Origin: Aquimarina algiphila
GTDB lineage: Bacteria > Bacteroidota > Bacteroidia > Flavobacteriales > Flavobacteriaceae
NCBI RefSeq assembly: GCF_007489275.1
Contig: NZ_VLNR01000011.1
Coordinates: 62,001 to 126,000 of the forward strand
Length of the DNA stretch: 64,000 bases
Reading direction: 5' to 3'
The translations under genes and the position numbers were made by a program. Under the pieces are notes generated by a model, which was not told the origin of the DNA, searched no databases, and saw nothing but the letters and a program-made list of their open reading frames with translations. Every line of letters begins with the position of its first letter. Within the stretch, counting starts at the first letter, position 1. Shown here piece after piece: positions 1 to 9,053 of the stretch.

Positions 1-1
1 T

Positions 2-157
2 TTTAACACTAAACGTCTAAAAGAAGAGCTTAGCATCATTATTGATGATTATAAAAGAGCTGTTATGTTTTTAGATTATTATGATTTGGAAAAGAAACTT
101 GGAGGAAGAGGTGCAAATGACAAAACCGCCAAGTTAATTGTCGAGTCTATACAATAA
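2..157 (+). CDS. lpxB: C-terminal end of lipid-A-disaccharide synthase (partial)
   Basis: An open frame enters from the left edge and ends at TAA 155-157, giving the last 51 residues of a protein. The tail has a charged helix followed by a YDLEKKLGGRGAND stretch, which looks like the LpxB C-terminus. LpxB is the glycosyltransferase that condenses UDP-diacylglucosamine with lipid X in lipid A synthesis at the inner membrane. In flavobacteria lpxB is commonly followed by a C40 peptidase lipoprotein and comEC, and that order is seen here. The catalytic part lies outside the window, so the name rests on a short tail plus context. Confidence 0.7.
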   Translation, partial: FNTKRLKEELSIIIDDYKRAVMFLDYYDLEKKLGGRGANDKTAKLIVESIQ

Positions 158-167
158 AACACCCCAA

Positions 168-752
168 ATGAAAAAGACATTCTACTACCTACTAGTTTGC
201 TTAAGTTTTATACTGTATTCTTGCGGAAGTTCATCTGGAAGAAGTTCATCAAAAAACAAAGTTGTTATCTCTGGAAAAACAAAAAGTACTTCCAAAACCA
301 GAACAACTAGTAATCCAAATGAAAAAACAAAAAACACTTCTAAAACCAGAGTAACCGGAAGTTCCAGCAATAAGAAGATTAAAAGCATTATTAAACATGC
401 CAAAACCTTTAGCGGAACCCGTTATAAATATGGGGGAACTACAAAAAAAGGGATGGATTGTTCTGGTTTGGTATATACTTCTTTTAAAAAAGAAAACGTT
501 GTCCTTCCCAGAACTTCAAGAACTATGGCAACACAAGGTAAAGCCGTTTCGTTAAAAAAAGTTGTTGTTGGAGATTTATTGTTTTTTAAAACCAACAAAA
601 GAAAAAATGTAATATCTCATGTTGGACTAGTTGTTGAGACTAAAGGAGCTATTAAATTTATTCATGCTTCTACTTCGAGAGGTGTTATTATATCAAGTCT
701 GAATGAAAAATACTGGAATAAGTCTTTTGCCTGGGCAAGAAGGGTATTATAA
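168..752 (+). CDS. NlpC/P60 (C40) family peptidase lipoprotein
   Basis: This is a 194-aa putative cell-wall hydrolase of the NlpC/P60 family, which cleaves peptide stems of peptidoglycan. A lipoprotein signal runs over residues 1-19 with a lipobox ending at Cys19 (LYSC). A Ser/Thr/Lys/Asn-rich linker follows to about residue 70, then the catalytic domain. Visible catalytic residues are Cys98 (GMDCSGLVY), His151 (ISHVGLVV) and the third polar residue His166 (FIHAST). I chose the ATG at 168, ten bases after the lpxB stop. An upstream TTG at 138 would overlap lpxB and add residues in front of the signal peptide. It is probably co-transcribed with lpxB. Confidence 0.88.
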   Translation: MKKTFYYLLVCLSFILYSCGSSSGRSSSKNKVVISGKTKSTSKTRTTSNPNEKTKNTSKTRVTGSSSNKKIKSIIKHAKTFSGTRYKYGGTTKKGMDCSGLVYTSFKKENVVLPRTSRTMATQGKAVSLKKVVVGDLLFFKTNKRKNVISHVGLVVETKGAIKFIHASTSRGVIISSLNEKYWNKSFAWARRVL

Positions 753-764
753 ATAAAAACAAAT

Positions 765-1826
765 CTAAAATGAGTTTAGATGCTCTAATTCATGATTTAT
801 AAGCCATTGTTTTCTTTCTATTCCACCTCCATAACCCATTAACTTTCCGTCTTTACCAATCACTCGATGACAAGGAATAAGTATGGAAATCTTATTAAAA
901 CCATTTGCTAATGCTACTGCTCTAATTGCTTTTGGATAATCAATTTTATTCGCTTGTTGCTGATAGGTAACTGTTTCTCCGTATGGGATATGTTTTAAAG
1001 TATCCCAAACTAAATTTTGAAAACTAGTTCCCGGAGTATGAAGTTGTACTTCAAAGCATTTTCGACTTCCGTCAAAATATTGGGTAATCTCATTCTTTGC
1101 TTGTTTTATATGCTTGTTTTCTCCAAGAATAATCTTAGCATCCAGTCGTTTTTGCAAATCTTTGAATTCTGTTTCCAACATTTTTCTATCTACAAACTCT
1201 AGTAAGCAAACTCCTTTATCTGTTGCGCAAATAAACATAGGTCCCAGAGGTGTTGTTAATCTGTCAATCAAAATTATATTTTTGTTCATACTCTTCTGAG
1301 GAGAATCACCTAAGAGTTTTTTAAATGTATACCCAAACCCACTTAATGACTCGTAACCCGTATCAAAAGCAGTAGCTGTGGTGTTTTTGCCGTTTTTTAA
1401 TTCTTGGAAAGCATTATTGATACGATACATTCTTTGATAAGCATGAAAAGTCATTCCATAATTTTTATTGAACCATCTACGAACTATTTCAGGACTAATC
1501 TGATGTTGGCGAAGAACAAAATCTGTTACTTTTTCTTTTGGATTGTTTTTCACCATTTTAATCGCAACTTCCACTTGTTGTGGAGCTTTAGAAGTATTTT
1601 CTGTTGGTTTACAAATTTTACAAGGTCTATACCCATGGTCTAAGGCTTCCTTAAACGTAGTATAGAACTCCACATTTTCCCGTTTAGGTTTTCTTGCTCG
1701 ACAAGTGGCAATGCAAAAAACCAATGTTGTTTTTACCCCGACATAAAATATTCCCACAAAACTTTGTTCTCTATTTAATAGGGCTTTATAAAAAATATCT
1801 ATTTTTTTCTTTTCTGTAATCAACAT
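765..1826 (-). CDS. ada: Ada-type bifunctional DNA alkylation repair protein / transcriptional regulator
   Basis: The 353-aa protein has the full Ada architecture. An N-terminal zinc domain carries Cys38, Cys42, Cys69 and Cys72, where Cys38 would accept methyl groups from phosphotriesters. An AraC-type helix-turn-helix spans roughly residues 85-185. The C-terminal O6-methylguanine-DNA methyltransferase domain contains the PCHRVIG motif with active Cys319. Known Ada proteins become transcriptional activators once methylated. It starts one base after the stop of the upstream PEP-mutase-like gene on the same strand, so the two are probably co-transcribed. Length and motifs are normal for the family. 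Confidence 0.93.
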   Translation of the reverse strand: MLITEKKKIDIFYKALLNREQSFVGIFYVGVKTTLVFCIATCRARKPKRENVEFYTTFKEALDHGYRPCKICKPTENTSKAPQQVEVAIKMVKNNPKEKVTDFVLRQHQISPEIVRRWFNKNYGMTFHAYQRMYRINNAFQELKNGKNTTATAFDTGYESLSGFGYTFKKLLGDSPQKSMNKNIILIDRLTTPLGPMFICATDKGVCLLEFVDRKMLETEFKDLQKRLDAKIILGENKHIKQAKNEITQYFDGSRKCFEVQLHTPGTSFQNLVWDTLKHIPYGETVTYQQQANKIDYPKAIRAVALANGFNKISILIPCHRVIGKDGKLMGYGGGIERKQWLINHELEHLNSF

Positions 1827-1827
1827 A

Positions 1828-2586
1828 TTAAAAAATGGATTTAAAGGATTTTTGAGCTTTTATCAAAGCTATCATCTTTTCATAATTTGTATACATTTCA
1901 TCAAATAGGAAATTCCCCATACTTATACGCTTCACTCCCAGCATTTTTAAAGTTTCAAAATCTGAAAGATTAGGCATACACATAACATTAACAGGCAATC
2001 TCGTACTCCTTACTATGCTAGATACATCCTCTTCCTTTTCTATACAAGGTATAAAAATTCCATCTGCCCCAGCATCCTCATAAAGCTGAATTCTTTTCTT
2101 AGTTTCCTCTATTGTATTGGGGCATTTTAATAAAAACGTATCTGTTCTAATATTCAAAAACACAGATATATTATCCTTTTTTAGTCTTTTTTTGATTTCT
2201 AATATAACTCTGGAAAACTGACTTGCATCTACTAATTTTCGGTTTTTAAGCACAACGCTATCTTCAAGATTCACTCCTACTACACCAATAGTATACAATT
2301 GCTTTATATGCTCTGCAATTTCTACAGGATTTTGGCTATACCCAGATTCTAAATCTACTGACAAAGGCAGTACCGTATGTGCTTTTATTTGTTTTACGAT
2401 ACGCTCTAGTTCTAAAAAACTCATCTCTTCTCCATCACTGTATCCTAATATTGCTGCCATAGCGGCGCTAGAGGTTCCTATCGCTTCAAACTTCATTTTT
2501 TCGGCACTCTTTGCACTTGGCACATCCCAAACATTACACATTAGTAAAGGGTTATTTTGTTTATGCATTTCTTCAAAACTCATCAC
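1828..2586 (-). CDS. isocitrate lyase / phosphoenolpyruvate mutase family protein
   Basis: This 252-aa TIM-barrel protein belongs to the PEP mutase/ICL superfamily, whose members form or break C-C or C-P bonds next to a carboxylate using Mg2+. Family signatures are an NVWDVPSAK start, the metal-site region VDLESGYS, NLEDS, and NIRTDTF. The catalytic-loop cysteine motif of true isocitrate lyases (KKCGH) is absent, so it is not a glyoxylate-shunt enzyme. The substrate cannot be told from sequence. It abuts ada with one base between them, and its product may be expressed together with the alkylation response, but that is only inferred from spacing. Confidence 0.8.
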   Translation of the reverse strand: MMSFEEMHKQNNPLLMCNVWDVPSAKSAEKMKFEAIGTSSAAMAAILGYSDGEEMSFLELERIVKQIKAHTVLPLSVDLESGYSQNPVEIAEHIKQLYTIGVVGVNLEDSVVLKNRKLVDASQFSRVILEIKKRLKKDNISVFLNIRTDTFLLKCPNTIEETKKRIQLYEDAGADGIFIPCIEKEEDVSSIVRSTRLPVNVMCMPNLSDFETLKMLGVKRISMGNFLFDEMYTNYEKMIALIKAQKSFKSIF

Positions 2587-2698
2587 TTTTATTTTTAATC
2601 AAAGTACTGAAGTTGAAATTAAACCTACAACCGAAAAATGAACATGTATTTTTTATTTGCATTAGAAATCTATAAATAAAATATTTCAGTTCCGAAAA

Positions 2699-4792
2699 AT
2701 GAAACTGACATATACTATACTTGTCTTCAACAAAACGCCAAACGTGAAATTTCTTAATATCCCTTTTTTAATTCTCACTATATCAATAGTTATTGGAATT
2801 TTAATTGGTTATTATTCTAATATCTCTCTACATCTCATATTGGTTTCATTATTAATTTCCATTCTAGGATTAACAATTACCTGGTATAGATCAAAAAAAA
2901 TGTTTCGTAAAGGATTTTCCTTTTCATTTTTAATGATTATCGTCTTTATTCTCTTTGGGGTAACCTTGGTTCAAATACATAATCCAAAGAACCACACAAG
3001 TCATTATAGCAATCTATTACAATCGCAGGATTTTGAAGATCATAAAGTGGGAGTTCAATTTTCAATACAAGAACGATTAAAACCTACATCCTACTACCAC
3101 AGATATAAGGTTTCTATTTTACTTTTAAGAAATCAAGTTGTAAAAGGAAGTATACTTCTTAAGATCCCAAAAGATAGTCTACATCATATTTTAGATATTG
3201 GCAACAGATATACGACATTTACCAATTTGCGAAGTATTACTCAACCATTAAATCCTGATCAGTTTAATTATGCAAACTATTTAAACAACCAGTACATATA
3301 CCATCAAATTATTATAAAAACTGATCAACTTATCAAAAATCAAAAAACAGACTGGTCTTTATATAATCTTGCAAATCAAATTAGAAAAAGTATTAATCTT
3401 AAGTTATCTGAGTATACTTTTGATGCAAAACAGCGATCCATAATTAACGCATTACTTCTTGGACAACGACAGGATATTAGCCAAGAGACTTTTGCTCAAT
3501 ATCGAGATTCTGGAGCTATTCATATTCTTGCAGTTTCTGGACTTCATGTTGGTATATTATTAGTAATTTTAAATCTTGTATTGAAGCCTTTAGAAAGATG
3601 TGGAAGAAAAGGTAAAATATCTAAATTGGTATTCATCATTTTTTTTCTTTGGGGTTTTGCTATAATTGCAGGACTATCTCCATCGGTTCTTAGAGCTGTT
3701 ACCATGTTTTCTTTTCTTGCGATAGGGATCCAAATCAGGTCAGTAACAAGTATCTATAATTCATTATTCATTTCTATATTTATATTACTTTGTTTTAATC
3801 CTTTATTATTATTTTCTGTTGGCTTTCAACTCAGTTACATAGCAGTTTTTGCTATTATATGGATACAACCTATCATTGCATATCCGTATCGCCCAAAAAC
3901 TTATTTCTCTAAAAAACTTTGGGAAACGTTTACTGTCACTATCGCTGCACAATTTGGGCTATTGCCACTTACTTTATTTTATTTCCATCAGTTTCCACTT
4001 TTATTTTTTGTTTCCAATCTGATTATCATTCCCTTTCTGGGAGGTATTCTTGGATTTGGTATTACCATAATTACATTGGCTTATTTAAATATCCTTCCAC
4101 AATCTATAGCAACACTATTTGGTAATTGCATAGATCTGATGAATGTGATTGTAAGTTGGGTGGCTCAGCAAGAGGAATTTTTAGTTACCGATATTACTTT
4201 TTCGTGGAGAATGCTATTAGCACTATACCTCATTATTATATCTTTGATTATACTATTTCAACACTATAAAAACATTAAAGTTTTATGGGTAACAATAGCT
4301 CTAATTATGATGTTTATCGTTATGATTTTTGAAAAGCATCTACATACCCACAAACAAGAATTTATCGTTTTTCATCATCATACCAATACTGCTTTGGGAG
4401 TTTTAGAAAACAAGAGATTAAAACTCTATAGTAGGGATACTATCTCTAATACAACCCAACGTTTTTTATTTGGCAATTACCTTGTTAATAACCAAGCCAC
4501 TTTAGATAGTTCTTTATCATTAAAAAACGTATATACATACAAGGAACAGGTTATTCTTGTGATTGATAGTACAAGTATATATGCTATACCTAAAATAGAG
4601 CCAACTATTATCTTGCTATCTGATTCTCCAAAGATACATCTTGACAGAGTTATAGACAGTCTTCATCCCAGGCAAATTATAGCAGATGCAAGTAATTACA
4701 AAAGTTATATCGATCAATGGGAGATTAGTTGTGAAAAACAAAATATCCCTTTTCATCGCACAGATAAAAAGGGAGCTTTTATATTAAAATGA
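2699..4792 (+). CDS. comEC: ComEC/Rec2-family DNA-uptake channel
   Basis: This 697-aa polytopic inner-membrane protein is the candidate channel that passes single-stranded DNA into the cytoplasm during natural transformation. N-terminal membrane segments (to about residue 95) precede a soluble OB-like domain, then the Competence domain with the diagnostic HILAVSGLHVG stretch near residue 280 and many further membrane helices. The C-terminal 140 residues resemble a degenerate metallo-beta-lactamase-like part without an HxHxD motif. The ATG at 2699 gives the longest frame. A GTG at 2744 (MKFLNIPF) looks like the usual flavobacterial start, so the first 15 residues are doubtful. It converges with the flavin oxidase gene. 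Confidence 0.9.
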   Translation: MKLTYTILVFNKTPNVKFLNIPFLILTISIVIGILIGYYSNISLHLILVSLLISILGLTITWYRSKKMFRKGFSFSFLMIIVFILFGVTLVQIHNPKNHTSHYSNLLQSQDFEDHKVGVQFSIQERLKPTSYYHRYKVSILLLRNQVVKGSILLKIPKDSLHHILDIGNRYTTFTNLRSITQPLNPDQFNYANYLNNQYIYHQIIIKTDQLIKNQKTDWSLYNLANQIRKSINLKLSEYTFDAKQRSIINALLLGQRQDISQETFAQYRDSGAIHILAVSGLHVGILLVILNLVLKPLERCGRKGKISKLVFIIFFLWGFAIIAGLSPSVLRAVTMFSFLAIGIQIRSVTSIYNSLFISIFILLCFNPLLLFSVGFQLSYIAVFAIIWIQPIIAYPYRPKTYFSKKLWETFTVTIAAQFGLLPLTLFYFHQFPLLFFVSNLIIIPFLGGILGFGITIITLAYLNILPQSIATLFGNCIDLMNVIVSWVAQQEEFLVTDITFSWRMLLALYLIIISLIILFQHYKNIKVLWVTIALIMMFIVMIFEKHLHTHKQEFIVFHHHTNTALGVLENKRLKLYSRDTISNTTQRFLFGNYLVNNQATLDSSLSLKNVYTYKEQVILVIDSTSIYAIPKIEPTIILLSDSPKIHLDRVIDSLHPRQIIADASNYKSYIDQWEISCEKQNIPFHRTDKKGAFILK

Positions 4793-4804
4793 TTTCCTTA
4801 AACA

Positions 4805-6592
4805 TTAACGTCCTTCAACCAATACTCTTGCGCTAGGCACACGATATAGTTTAAGTGGAAATATATGATCTGGATATTCTAGTAAACCATATATCTGCAA
4901 TGCTGAAGCAATAGCTCCTTCTTGCCAACCTGGTAGTTTAGACACCTGATCTCCTGTTATAAAAAAACCATTATCCTGTTTTTGCAATTCATTATAACAC
5001 CACGCAGAACTTCCAATTTCTGGCTCGATTTCTAAGGGCATATTTTTTACCCTTTCATAATTAACCCAATCTTCTGTTTTGAATGTTTCTAATTCCTCAT
5101 CAACTTTTTTCCAATCTACCCAACCTCCTTGTTGATATTCTATATTTTGCCATGCAATACTTAATCCATGTCTAAGTTGCCTTGAAAATTCCTCTCCATG
5201 TAACTTTGCTGCACCAATACGAGCTTCTTCCATACGTTTTTCAGGAAGCTCCTCTTCCCATTCTTTGGCATTAATACCATAATTATATGCCCCTGTAAGA
5301 ATTCCTGTATTATCATTATAATCATTTGAAGGGTACCACATTTGTTCCATACGATTAGGGCTAATACGAGAAATCCCTCCAAAAACAGGAACGGTCTGCT
5401 CGTCTAACGGGTTTTGCCAATATTTGCGATCACTTTGCCATCCAACTTTGCATGTAGGTCTTAAGAAATCTTTTGTCTCCATTACTTTACTAAGTGCCTT
5501 CCAATAATTAGCGCTAAAATCCTCTTTTATTACTTTTCCTGAAAGTAAGGGAATTGGAATATTGCTCACGCAAATATCTGCAGCAATTGTCTTCTTATCT
5601 CCATACATTATATCCCATTGATTATCCGTTCTTTTAATATTATGAACAGGGGCATTAAGATGAATAGTTCCTCTATTCCTTCTTACTTCACGCTCTAATG
5701 CATGCACAATTTTATCCATACCTCCAACAGGCTGAAAGGAGGTGTCTTGCCATAGGAATTCTTCTGGTTGATAAAAATTTAAGTCCCAAAACACAGACTT
5801 TAATATATCTTTAAAAGGTAGTGGAGGTTCTATAATTCCCTCTCCTGTTCCTGGTAATTTTTTATATCCAGAACGAGAAGAACCTTGATACTTCCCTTCT
5901 TTATCTAATGCTCCATATTCGACAAGCCATTTTTTTAAATTTTCAATATCATCATTATTTAGCTTCTCTTCATCCGAACGTCTATCATTCATGTAGTTCA
6001 GAAAAGCTGCTCCGTTCTGGTATAAGTATTCTGCAAAATACCCTCTAGGGTCATTTGCTAAACGCCTATCTGTAATAGTAGTACCACCAAAACCTTCTAT
6101 AGTTTTCATAAGATTAGAACGACTTTCCATCACATATACTTCTAATTCGACATTTAATGCTTTGCAATAATTAATGACATTGCGATGTCCCGATGGAATA
6201 CGTCCTGGACCAGCATTAAGATATGGTACTCCTGTTACACCATTCGTATCGAATCTACATGTTTGCTCTATGCCATTGGTGAATTCTCGAAAAATATCTC
6301 CAGGCCTTAAGGTTAAACATCTTCCTCCCAAATAATTTTCTGCTTCCAAAATGGTAACATTATAGTTGGGCTGCTTTAATAATTCGAAAGATAACGCAAG
6401 GCCTGCAATACCACCACCAAGAATTACAACATTAGTGCGCTTCTTTTCTTTTTTGGGTTCGTCTATTGTTTCCACCTTTAAATCATGCTTTCCTTCTTTT
6501 GTAACTGTTGGTGTAACGAGTTCTAATCGCCCACCTTTTTCACCGGTTTGACGTAAAAAACTTTGCTGATTGTTCTTACTTGAATCTTTCAT
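4805..6592 (-). CDS. FAD-dependent amine oxidase family protein (595 aa)
   Basis: The protein is a flavin amine oxidase-type enzyme. After about 50 polar residues it has a Rossmann dinucleotide-binding motif (VVILGGGIAGLALSFELL), the adenine-binding acidic end (ILEAENYLGGRC), and a C-terminal FAD-contact segment (GDQVSKLPGWQEGAI). A PGRIPSGH segment near residue 130 resembles the region around the substrate channel in L-amino-acid and tryptophan oxidases. It would oxidise an amine or amino acid to the imine with release of peroxide, but the substrate is not visible. There is no clear signal peptide. It has no obvious operon partner, with 261 bases upstream and a convergent comEC downstream. 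Confidence 0.8.
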   Translation of the reverse strand: MKDSSKNNQQSFLRQTGEKGGRLELVTPTVTKEGKHDLKVETIDEPKKEKKRTNVVILGGGIAGLALSFELLKQPNYNVTILEAENYLGGRCLTLRPGDIFREFTNGIEQTCRFDTNGVTGVPYLNAGPGRIPSGHRNVINYCKALNVELEVYVMESRSNLMKTIEGFGGTTITDRRLANDPRGYFAEYLYQNGAAFLNYMNDRRSDEEKLNNDDIENLKKWLVEYGALDKEGKYQGSSRSGYKKLPGTGEGIIEPPLPFKDILKSVFWDLNFYQPEEFLWQDTSFQPVGGMDKIVHALEREVRRNRGTIHLNAPVHNIKRTDNQWDIMYGDKKTIAADICVSNIPIPLLSGKVIKEDFSANYWKALSKVMETKDFLRPTCKVGWQSDRKYWQNPLDEQTVPVFGGISRISPNRMEQMWYPSNDYNDNTGILTGAYNYGINAKEWEEELPEKRMEEARIGAAKLHGEEFSRQLRHGLSIAWQNIEYQQGGWVDWKKVDEELETFKTEDWVNYERVKNMPLEIEPEIGSSAWCYNELQKQDNGFFITGDQVSKLPGWQEGAIASALQIYGLLEYPDHIFPLKLYRVPSARVLVEGR

Positions 6593-6853
6593 TTTAAAGA
6601 ATTTAGATTAATACCTCTCTTAAAAATTTATGAAGGTTTAATTTCTCATTAAGCCTTTAGACAAGGTCTAAATTCTATGTGATTTAATCCATACGTATTA
6701 ACACGTGAAAAACATGTAATATTTACGGGAATAGTGTGGTAAAATATACTATAGATAAAGGCACTTGTTTAAAATCTATAGAATAAACATAAAAGCTCCA
6801 TTTTTATCATATGATAAAAATGGAGCTTTTATGTTAAATAAGAATATTGAATT
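6593..6853. other. intergenic region between serine hydrolase and amine oxidase genes
   Basis: This 261-base gap carries the terminator of the upstream serine hydrolase gene (see 6786-6835) and must hold the promoter of the amine oxidase gene, since that gene is transcribed leftward from 6592. I found no convincing -7/-33 pair and no small reading frame with family support. Confidence 0.5.
6786..6835 (-). terminator. perfect 50-bp palindrome, likely terminator of the serine hydrolase gene
   Basis: Two 25-base arms (6786-6810 and 6811-6835) are exact reverse complements with no spacer, centred on ATAT. Each arm contains AAAAGCTCCA followed by a T-run. It begins 18 bases after the stop of the leftward serine hydrolase gene, which fits an intrinsic terminator. 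The symmetry means it could work in both directions. Confidence 0.6.
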
Positions 6854-8129
6854 CTATAACAAAACCAAAGATTCTTTTAAGTCCTTCTCTACAGGTGTTT
6901 TCATAATCCCTTGTATGATTTTATGCAAATCGGGGATACAGGTTCTGGCAAGACTATTTTGGCTATTAAAAAGTACACAAATTCCTAAATCTTCTTCGGG
7001 AAAAATTGCAATTTCACTTCTATAATTGTTTACACTACCTCCATGATGAACAATTGTAGTTGGTTCATTAGTTTGAGTATCCACAAAATTATGTACTCTC
7101 CATCCATAGCCGTAGAAAGATGATGAATATCCAGACCACCTTTGATAATATTGTCCTTCTTCCTCCAACCTGAATTTTGGGAGTAAATACATCTTGTATT
7201 GAACCTGGCATCATAACTTCAGGGTTATTTCCTAATAGAAATTTCATCCACTTACCCATGTCTTTAGCACTCGCATTAATTCCTCCTGCTGCAATGGCAT
7301 TATTATAATATTTTTTATTGATTTTCATTGGCCTCCACCCATGTCTTACACGTTGATGAGGCTCTGCTACATTATTAGATTGTTCTAAAGCTTCATAACT
7401 AGCAGATGCAGAAGACATATGAAGAGGATCAAAAATCTTTTCTTGAAGCACTTCTTTAAAAGATTTACCTGTGACTTGTTCTACAATGGTTCCACTTAAT
7501 GCAAACACTGCATTCTGATAGCTATATATTCCACCAGGTTTAGCAATAGGAACTAGCTCCTTAAAATTACTTGCTATTGTTCTAATTGGTATTCCATCCT
7601 CTACAAGGTTAGTAAAACTATGATATGGCAAACCAGTAGTATGGGATAAAACATGTGATAATGTAACACTTTCGGTTTGCTTTTTACTTGAGAGTTTAAA
7701 GTCAGGAATATAATCCTTAACCTTATCCTCCCAATTTATCAATCCTTCTTCTACATGAATTCCTGCTAATATTCCTGCAAATCCTTTGGACACAGAACCG
7801 ATTCTAAATATGGTTTCTTCGTTAATTGTATCTTTTGATCTCGAATTTTTATTTCCATAACCTCCTAGATAAATAATAGAGTCACACTTTACGATCGCAA
7901 CTGAGGCGCCAACAATTTGATTTTGGTCTAAAGCCTGATCAAAATAGGTTTGAATTGAAGCTATTAATTGTTGTTTCTGTGATGCAGGAAAATGAATATC
8001 AGGTAGTGTTTCAGGTACTTGAACAACTTGAGGTTGTTGAGATAATTCTGAATGCTCTCCAGAAGCAAAAGAGAAAAGCAAAGCAACAAATACCATAGAT
8101 GGGGCAACTATGACTAGTAATTTTTTCAT
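6854..8129 (-). pseudogene. serine hydrolase / class C beta-lactamase-like gene, interrupted by a frameshift
   Basis: Two overlapping frames together make one beta-lactamase-family serine hydrolase of about 425 aa. The first part starts at ATG 8129 (MKKLLVIVAP) with a signal peptide and holds the nucleophile motif SVSK and the YQN motif. It runs out of frame near 7178. The second part, ending at 6854, continues the family sequence and carries HHGG, the third active-site element. The reading moves frame at a four-T run (7175-7178 on the plus strand). Deleting one base there would join PK directly to FRLEEEG. This is either a true inactivating mutation or a sequencing error in a homopolymer. 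If intact, the product would be an exported peptidase or esterase with an unknown substrate. Confidence 0.8.
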
Positions 8130-8332
8130 AAGTAGGTTTATTACGACAAACAAAGTAAATTAAATCCATAAAAGCAACAAAAATCACTTCTAAAGACACA
8201 CTTACTTTAATACCGTAATCAGATTTAGGGTATTATTTTAGGTTTATGTATTAGGTAACGCATACTTAATCAATTAATTGTGCACTAAATCCGAGTTTTA
8301 TATCAAAAAGTACTTGTCTTTTCAAGATATAC

Positions 8333-8374
8333 ATAAAAAAAACCTCCTTTTACTACGATATAGTAAAAGGAGGC
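8333..8374 (-). terminator. Rho-independent terminator of the thioredoxin-like gene
   Basis: A 13-bp perfect stem (8343-8355 with 8361-8373, CCTCCTTTTACTA) closes a 5-base loop. On the minus strand it is followed by eight T residues (A-run 8335-8342 on the plus strand). It lies 45 bases past the stop of the leftward thioredoxin-like gene. The rest of the 8130-8418 gap holds only the serine hydrolase upstream region, with nothing else recognisable. Confidence 0.85.
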
Positions 8375-8418
8375 TATTTTATAATTTAAAATTAAAATCT
8401 TTTGATTCAACTACATGT

Positions 8419-8958
8419 TTAATTGGTAAAGGTACTTACAAAAGAGCTTTCATACTTCTTCCAGGCATCTGCACTGGTTAATTTCTTGTAATCATTCTTA
8501 TGAATCATCTTAAGGTAAATCTCTAATTGTTTAGGAGTTTTATATCCAACTACAGGAGCGATAAGATTTCCTTTTTCATCAAAAAACACCATACTTGGAT
8601 ATCCAGTTATCTTTAATGCATTAGCAAAAAAGTGCTGACTATTTCTTCCCTTCTTATCTGGATTATGATTAGGATTAGTGTATGTAAAATCATTATAATG
8701 AACCTCTTCTGTGCCTTCTGCATTAAATTTTACTGCATAATAATTGGTGTTCACATAAGATACTACATCTTTATTATGAAAGGTTTTCTTATCTAAAAGC
8801 TTACAAGGTCCACACCAGTCTGTATAGACATCCATAAAAATCTTTTTAGGTTCTTTTTTTTGAGCCTCTAAAGCTTCGTTCATTGACATCCATTGGATTT
8901 CTTGTGCCTGGGTAGAAAGGCAAAACAAGAACGCTAACAGAAAAAGTAGGTTTTTCAT
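8419..8958 (-). CDS. exported thioredoxin-fold protein
   Basis: This 179-aa protein has a cleavable signal peptide (MKNLLFLLAFLFCLSTQAQ) and a thioredoxin fold with the active motif WCGPC inside DVYTDWCGPCKLLDKKTF. A cis-Pro loop GYPSMVFFD follows. It resembles periplasmic DUF255/thioredoxin-like oxidoreductases of Bacteroidota that reduce or rearrange disulfides. I chose the ATG at 8958 because the upstream frame to 8991 would place 11 charged residues before the signal peptide. It stands alone, with its own terminator downstream. Its substrate protein is unknown. Confidence 0.85.
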   Translation of the reverse strand: MKNLLFLLAFLFCLSTQAQEIQWMSMNEALEAQKKEPKKIFMDVYTDWCGPCKLLDKKTFHNKDVVSYVNTNYYAVKFNAEGTEEVHYNDFTYTNPNHNPDKKGRNSQHFFANALKITGYPSMVFFDEKGNLIAPVVGYKTPKQLEIYLKMIHKNDYKKLTSADAWKKYESSFVSTFTN

Positions 8959-9053
8959 CTTTTTTATTTTTTTATAACTAGTCGGAAACAAAAACTGTTC
9001 CTTATTTAAAACTTCACTTATCTTGGGAAACGAGTTTAGCTATATATTATTAT

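Noticed and set aside
8131..8199. Start of the serine hydrolase at 8153 or an overlapping 62-aa frame
   Set aside because: The ATG at 8129 gives a proper signal peptide; the upstream residues and the second frame have no support.
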